The notes below the pieces were generated by a model. That model saw nothing but the letters and a program-made list of their open reading frames with translations, ran no database searches and was not told the origin of the DNA. A stretch of DNA of 6,673 nucleotides, from assembly GCA_002402575.1 (NCBI GenBank), contig DHGD01000059.1, positions 1-6,673 on the forward strand, read 5' to 3'. A program made the position numbers and the translations under genes. Positions 4,089 through 6,673 of this stretch are shown here, piece by piece. Source of the DNA: Syntrophomonas sp. UBA4807. Lineage in GTDB: Bacteria; Bacillota; Syntrophomonadia; Syntrophomonadales; Syntrophomonadaceae. The stretch's first letter is position 1, and each line of letters opens with the position of its first letter.

Positions 4089-6566
4089 TTACATTTTCAG
4101 CATTTTTTGGGCTTTTGACGTCAATATCTGCTTTTGGGTGTGGTATTCCTTCCAGGGATCCATCCCTGAGCGCAGACGCGGGCTGAGGTTGGAAATGTTC
4201 CAATGCGCCCCCCCAGTCAGCATGAAGAGTTCCGCCCAGGAGCAAGGAACCGAAACCCCCAGACCCGGGCGCGCTCTGGCGGAAAAGGCGACAGCGGTGG
4301 TGGCGCCCCGGCTGTTGCGAATATAATCCACAAATATCTTGCCTATACGGTTGCGCGGACCGCTTAAGGAAGCGAAGCGATCAGGCATAACCATGGCCAG
4401 ATGCTGCGAGACGGCCCTGGCGAAATCCCTCACCGTATCCCAATCATGGCGTTCAGACAGAGGCACCACAATGTGCAGACCTTTGCCGCCGCTAGTCTTT
4501 AAGAAGCTGCGCAGACCCAGTTCTTCCAGCAAGGTGCGGGTAAGTTCAGCAGCTTCCTGCATGGCGGGCCAACCCACTCCCTCTCCGGGATCCAGGTCTA
4601 AAATCATGCGGTCCGGCTGGTCGATCTTCTTGGCAGTGGCGTTCCAGGTATGAAATTCGATGACATTCATCTGCACCGCGCCGATCAAGGCTTTCACCGA
4701 ATTCACCTCCATCATGGCCTGATGTCCAGAATCCAGCTCCGGGTCAAGGCGTTTCAATTCGGGGATGTACATAGTATCGGCATGCTTTTGGAAAAACAAC
4801 TGTCCGTTCACCCCCGATGGCGCGCGCAAGAAGGATACCGGGCGGTTTTTCAGGTGGGGAAGCATATAACTGGATACCAGTTGATAATAATCCACCAGAT
4901 CCTGCTTTCTCAATCCGGTGCCGGGGTCAATGATACGTTCTGGATTAGTGATTTTGTACTCCACGGTACTGCTACCGGCAGTGTTGGGCTTATTCTCAAG
5001 CGGAGCTTTGGCTCCTTTGGTCCCGGAACGGGGCAACGGCCCGGCCGCCTCCCGGGTGATCGTTTTAGCCCCCAGGTCTTGCCGTAATCCTCGAAATACA
5101 GGTTGCCGCAGCCTGCCTGCGGAGGTCCATGCCGCGAAAGAAATCTCGGCCACCAGCTGTGGCGAAACCCAATTTCCCTTAACATCTTTGGGTTTATCGT
5201 GCAGTGCGCTCTGCTCCGTTGCCAGGCGGGAAAGCTTGTCTTTTAGCATCTGCATGGTCTTATGATCAAAACCGGTCCCGGTCTTTCCGGCGTAGCGCAA
5301 CCGCCCCTGTTCATCATAAAATCCCAATATAAGGGAACCGATAGCCCGCCCGGGATCTTTGGACTCGGTATAGCCCACCACCACAAATTCCTGCCGATGG
5401 CCGCACTTCAGCTTTATCCAGTTGGCAGACCGGCTGGATACATACGGCGAATCGCGTCGTTTGCCGATTATGCCCTCCAGGCCCATCTTACAGGCACTTT
5501 CAAATATTTCTCTGCCCTCGCCTTCAAATTCCTCGCTGAATTGGATCTGCGGGCTGTTAGACAGGGCCAGGACTTTTCTTAACAACTCGCGTCGCTCATA
5601 CAGGGCGGATTGGCGGAGGTCGAAGCCATTATAGAAGGGCAGATCAAAAACAAAATAGCGGATTTCCTCCACCCGGGAGGAATCAAAGGCATTTTGCAGG
5701 GCGGCAAAGTCAGGGGCGCCGTCTTTTCCCAGCAAAACGATCTCCCCGTCCAGCCATCCAGGTTCGATCTTGAGTCCTTTTAGCGCCGCTGCCAGGCCTG
5801 GCAGCTTATCAGTCCAAGCGTTGCCATTACGGGTAAACAAATCCACCCGGCCGCCATCAAAGCGAGCCAGAATGCGATAGCCGTCAAACTTTATCTCCCA
5901 ACTCCAATTATTATCAACCGGTATTCTATCCGCCAAAGTCGCCAATTGCGGCGCAAGGGCGGATGGAACCGGGCTGGTTTTGGCTCCCGCAGGTATTAGC
6001 GGGGCTTCGCTTTTTGCCAGAACACTTCCGGGCAGCCTGTCGGCCACATCTACCCCGGCGTTCGTCTCAGCGAAGTGGTCCTTTTCTTTTATGAGCAGCC
6101 AGTTTTCTTGTTTTTCCCCGGTGTTTCCCTGCATACGCACCAGGGCCCACGCGCCGCGAAGCTTTTCACCGCTCAGGCGGAATTTCAAATGACCGGCCTT
6201 TAGGCCCGCAAACGGATCTCCCAAGGGTTCCCAAACACCCCGGTCCCAGATTATCATGCTCCCAGCTCCATACTGCCCGGAGGGAATGATGCCTTCAAAC
6301 TGGGTATAATCCAGAGGATGGTCCTCAGTGCGCACCGCCAGACGTTTTAGCGCGGGATCTAGACTGGGGCCTTTGGGTACCGCCCAGCTCTTTAAAACCC
6401 CGTCCAGTTCCAGGCGAAAGTCATAATGGCGGCTGCGGGCATCGTGTTTTTGAATGACAAATATCAGCGTCGAGCCTGCCCCGGCACCAGGGCCATGCGG
6501 CTCCGGGGTCACACTAAAATCCCTTTTCCGCTTATAAGGAAGCAAGCGGTCGTTAGATTTGCGCAT
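4089..6566 (-). CDS. ligD: DNA ligase D, three-domain (phosphoesterase, ATP-dependent ligase, primase-type polymerase)
   Basis: An 825-residue multifunctional enzyme of bacterial non-homologous end joining, which trims, fills and seals double-strand breaks, normally with Ku. Residues of about 10-165 are the 3'-phosphoesterase domain, with His41, His47, Asp49 and His83 in QKHDARSRHYDFRLELDG and EDHPLDY. Residues of about 205-510 are the ATP-dependent ligase: nucleophile Lys226 in KFDGYR, Glu275 in WLDGEIV, EGIIGKR at 364-370, and Lys385/Lys387 in WIKLKC, followed by an OB fold. A proline/glycine/basic linker (about 510-540) leads to the archaeo-eukaryotic-primase-like polymerase, with Asp657/Asp659 in DLDPGEG, SGGKGLHI with His698, and Asp747 in FVDYIRN. 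All catalytic residues are present, so it appears active. The PE-Lig-Pol order matches Pseudomonas LigD; Mycobacterium has Pol first and Bacillus lacks PE. AGGGAG with a 6-nt spacer supports the start. No ku gene is visible within the window. Confidence 0.97.
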   Translation of the reverse strand: MRKSNDRLLPYKRKRDFSVTPEPHGPGAGAGSTLIFVIQKHDARSRHYDFRLELDGVLKSWAVPKGPSLDPALKRLAVRTEDHPLDYTQFEGIIPSGQYGAGSMIIWDRGVWEPLGDPFAGLKAGHLKFRLSGEKLRGAWALVRMQGNTGEKQENWLLIKEKDHFAETNAGVDVADRLPGSVLAKSEAPLIPAGAKTSPVPSALAPQLATLADRIPVDNNWSWEIKFDGYRILARFDGGRVDLFTRNGNAWTDKLPGLAAALKGLKIEPGWLDGEIVLLGKDGAPDFAALQNAFDSSRVEEIRYFVFDLPFYNGFDLRQSALYERRELLRKVLALSNSPQIQFSEEFEGEGREIFESACKMGLEGIIGKRRDSPYVSSRSANWIKLKCGHRQEFVVVGYTESKDPGRAIGSLILGFYDEQGRLRYAGKTGTGFDHKTMQMLKDKLSRLATEQSALHDKPKDVKGNWVSPQLVAEISFAAWTSAGRLRQPVFRGLRQDLGAKTITREAAGPLPRSGTKGAKAPLENKPNTAGSSTVEYKITNPERIIDPGTGLRKQDLVDYYQLVSSYMLPHLKNRPVSFLRAPSGVNGQLFFQKHADTMYIPELKRLDPELDSGHQAMMEVNSVKALIGAVQMNVIEFHTWNATAKKIDQPDRMILDLDPGEGVGWPAMQEAAELTRTLLEELGLRSFLKTSGGKGLHIVVPLSERHDWDTVRDFARAVSQHLAMVMPDRFASLSGPRNRIGKIFVDYIRNSRGATTAVAFSARARPGLGVSVPCSWAELFMLTGGAHWNISNLSPRLRSGMDPWKEYHTQKQILTSKAQKMLKM

Positions 6567-6632
6567 AATTATCTCCCTGCTTTCAGGATTATTGTGCCCA
6601 ATGCACTTTCTATACCCCGTTGCGGCGCAGAC

Positions 6633-6651
6633 TGAGCGATGTCCTCGCTCA
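6633..6651. other. Short hairpin upstream of ligD
   Basis: TGAGCGA (6633-6639) pairs perfectly with TCGCTCA (6645-6651) around a 5-nt loop. It lies 67-85 nt before the ligD start, without a T-run on either strand. It may be the 3' end structure of a gene beyond the window or an operator for ligD. Confidence 0.3.
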
Positions 6652-6673
6652 CTTAATGGGTTTTGATTACTGT

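Noticed and set aside
4910..5185. Frames antisense to or out of phase with ligD
   Set aside because: The GC-rich ligD gene produces many open shadow frames. All its catalytic motifs lie in the one long frame.
6567..6620. Sporulation (sigma-G-like) promoter for ligD, suggested by GTATA followed by CAATAAT
   Set aside because: The -10 candidate matches the sigma-G consensus poorly and the spacing is off. The idea came from Bacillus biology rather than the sequence.
1..6673. CRISPR array, tRNA, rRNA, insertion sequence or attachment site
   Set aside because: No regularly spaced repeats, cloverleaf-like segments, transposase motifs or terminal inverted repeats with target duplications were seen.

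Overview
The window looks like chromosomal DNA of a selenium-using, probably anaerobic Gram-positive bacterium of the Clostridia. This is inferred from three things: a glutaredoxin gene with an in-frame UGA exactly at the first active-site cysteine, followed by a bacterial SECIS-like hairpin; a secreted 3D-domain cell-wall protein of the kind common in Firmicutes; and strong AGGAGG-type ribosome binding sites. I cannot fix the genus from sequence alone. Syntrophomonas- or Peptococcaceae-like lineages fit, but this is a guess.

Layout, left to right. At 21-365 (minus) lies a small selenoprotein: a glutaredoxin-fold protein with a U-P-Y-C active site and a C-terminal zinc ribbon. A conventional gene call would read the UGA as a stop, start at an internal GTG and lose the active site. 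A divergent intergenic region (366-511) holds several short palindromes. It leads to a class I/II PLP-dependent aminotransferase at 536-1690 (plus). A perfect 12-bp hairpin at 1718-1745 separates it from a convergent MaoC-like hot-dog protein at 1772-2233 (minus), whose usual catalytic Asp appears to be missing. A perfect 16-bp palindrome lies just upstream of the MaoC-like start.

Positions 2285-2817 contain no gene I can support. The rest of the window is on the minus strand. A multidomain DNA ligase D (4089-6566; phosphoesterase, ligase and polymerase domains in that order) is followed by a 46-residue unrecognised protein with a perfect Shine-Dalgarno sequence (3808-3948). After that comes a secreted 3D-domain protein (2861-3523) with a candidate promoter, a structured leader and a strong intrinsic terminator (2818-2850).

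The genes do not form one obvious pathway. LigD points to non-homologous end joining, although no Ku gene lies inside the window. The 3D protein points to peptidoglycan remodelling, and the selenoprotein to thiol/selenol redox chemistry. The most striking item is the selenoprotein, followed by the small ORF and the altered active site of the MaoC-like protein.
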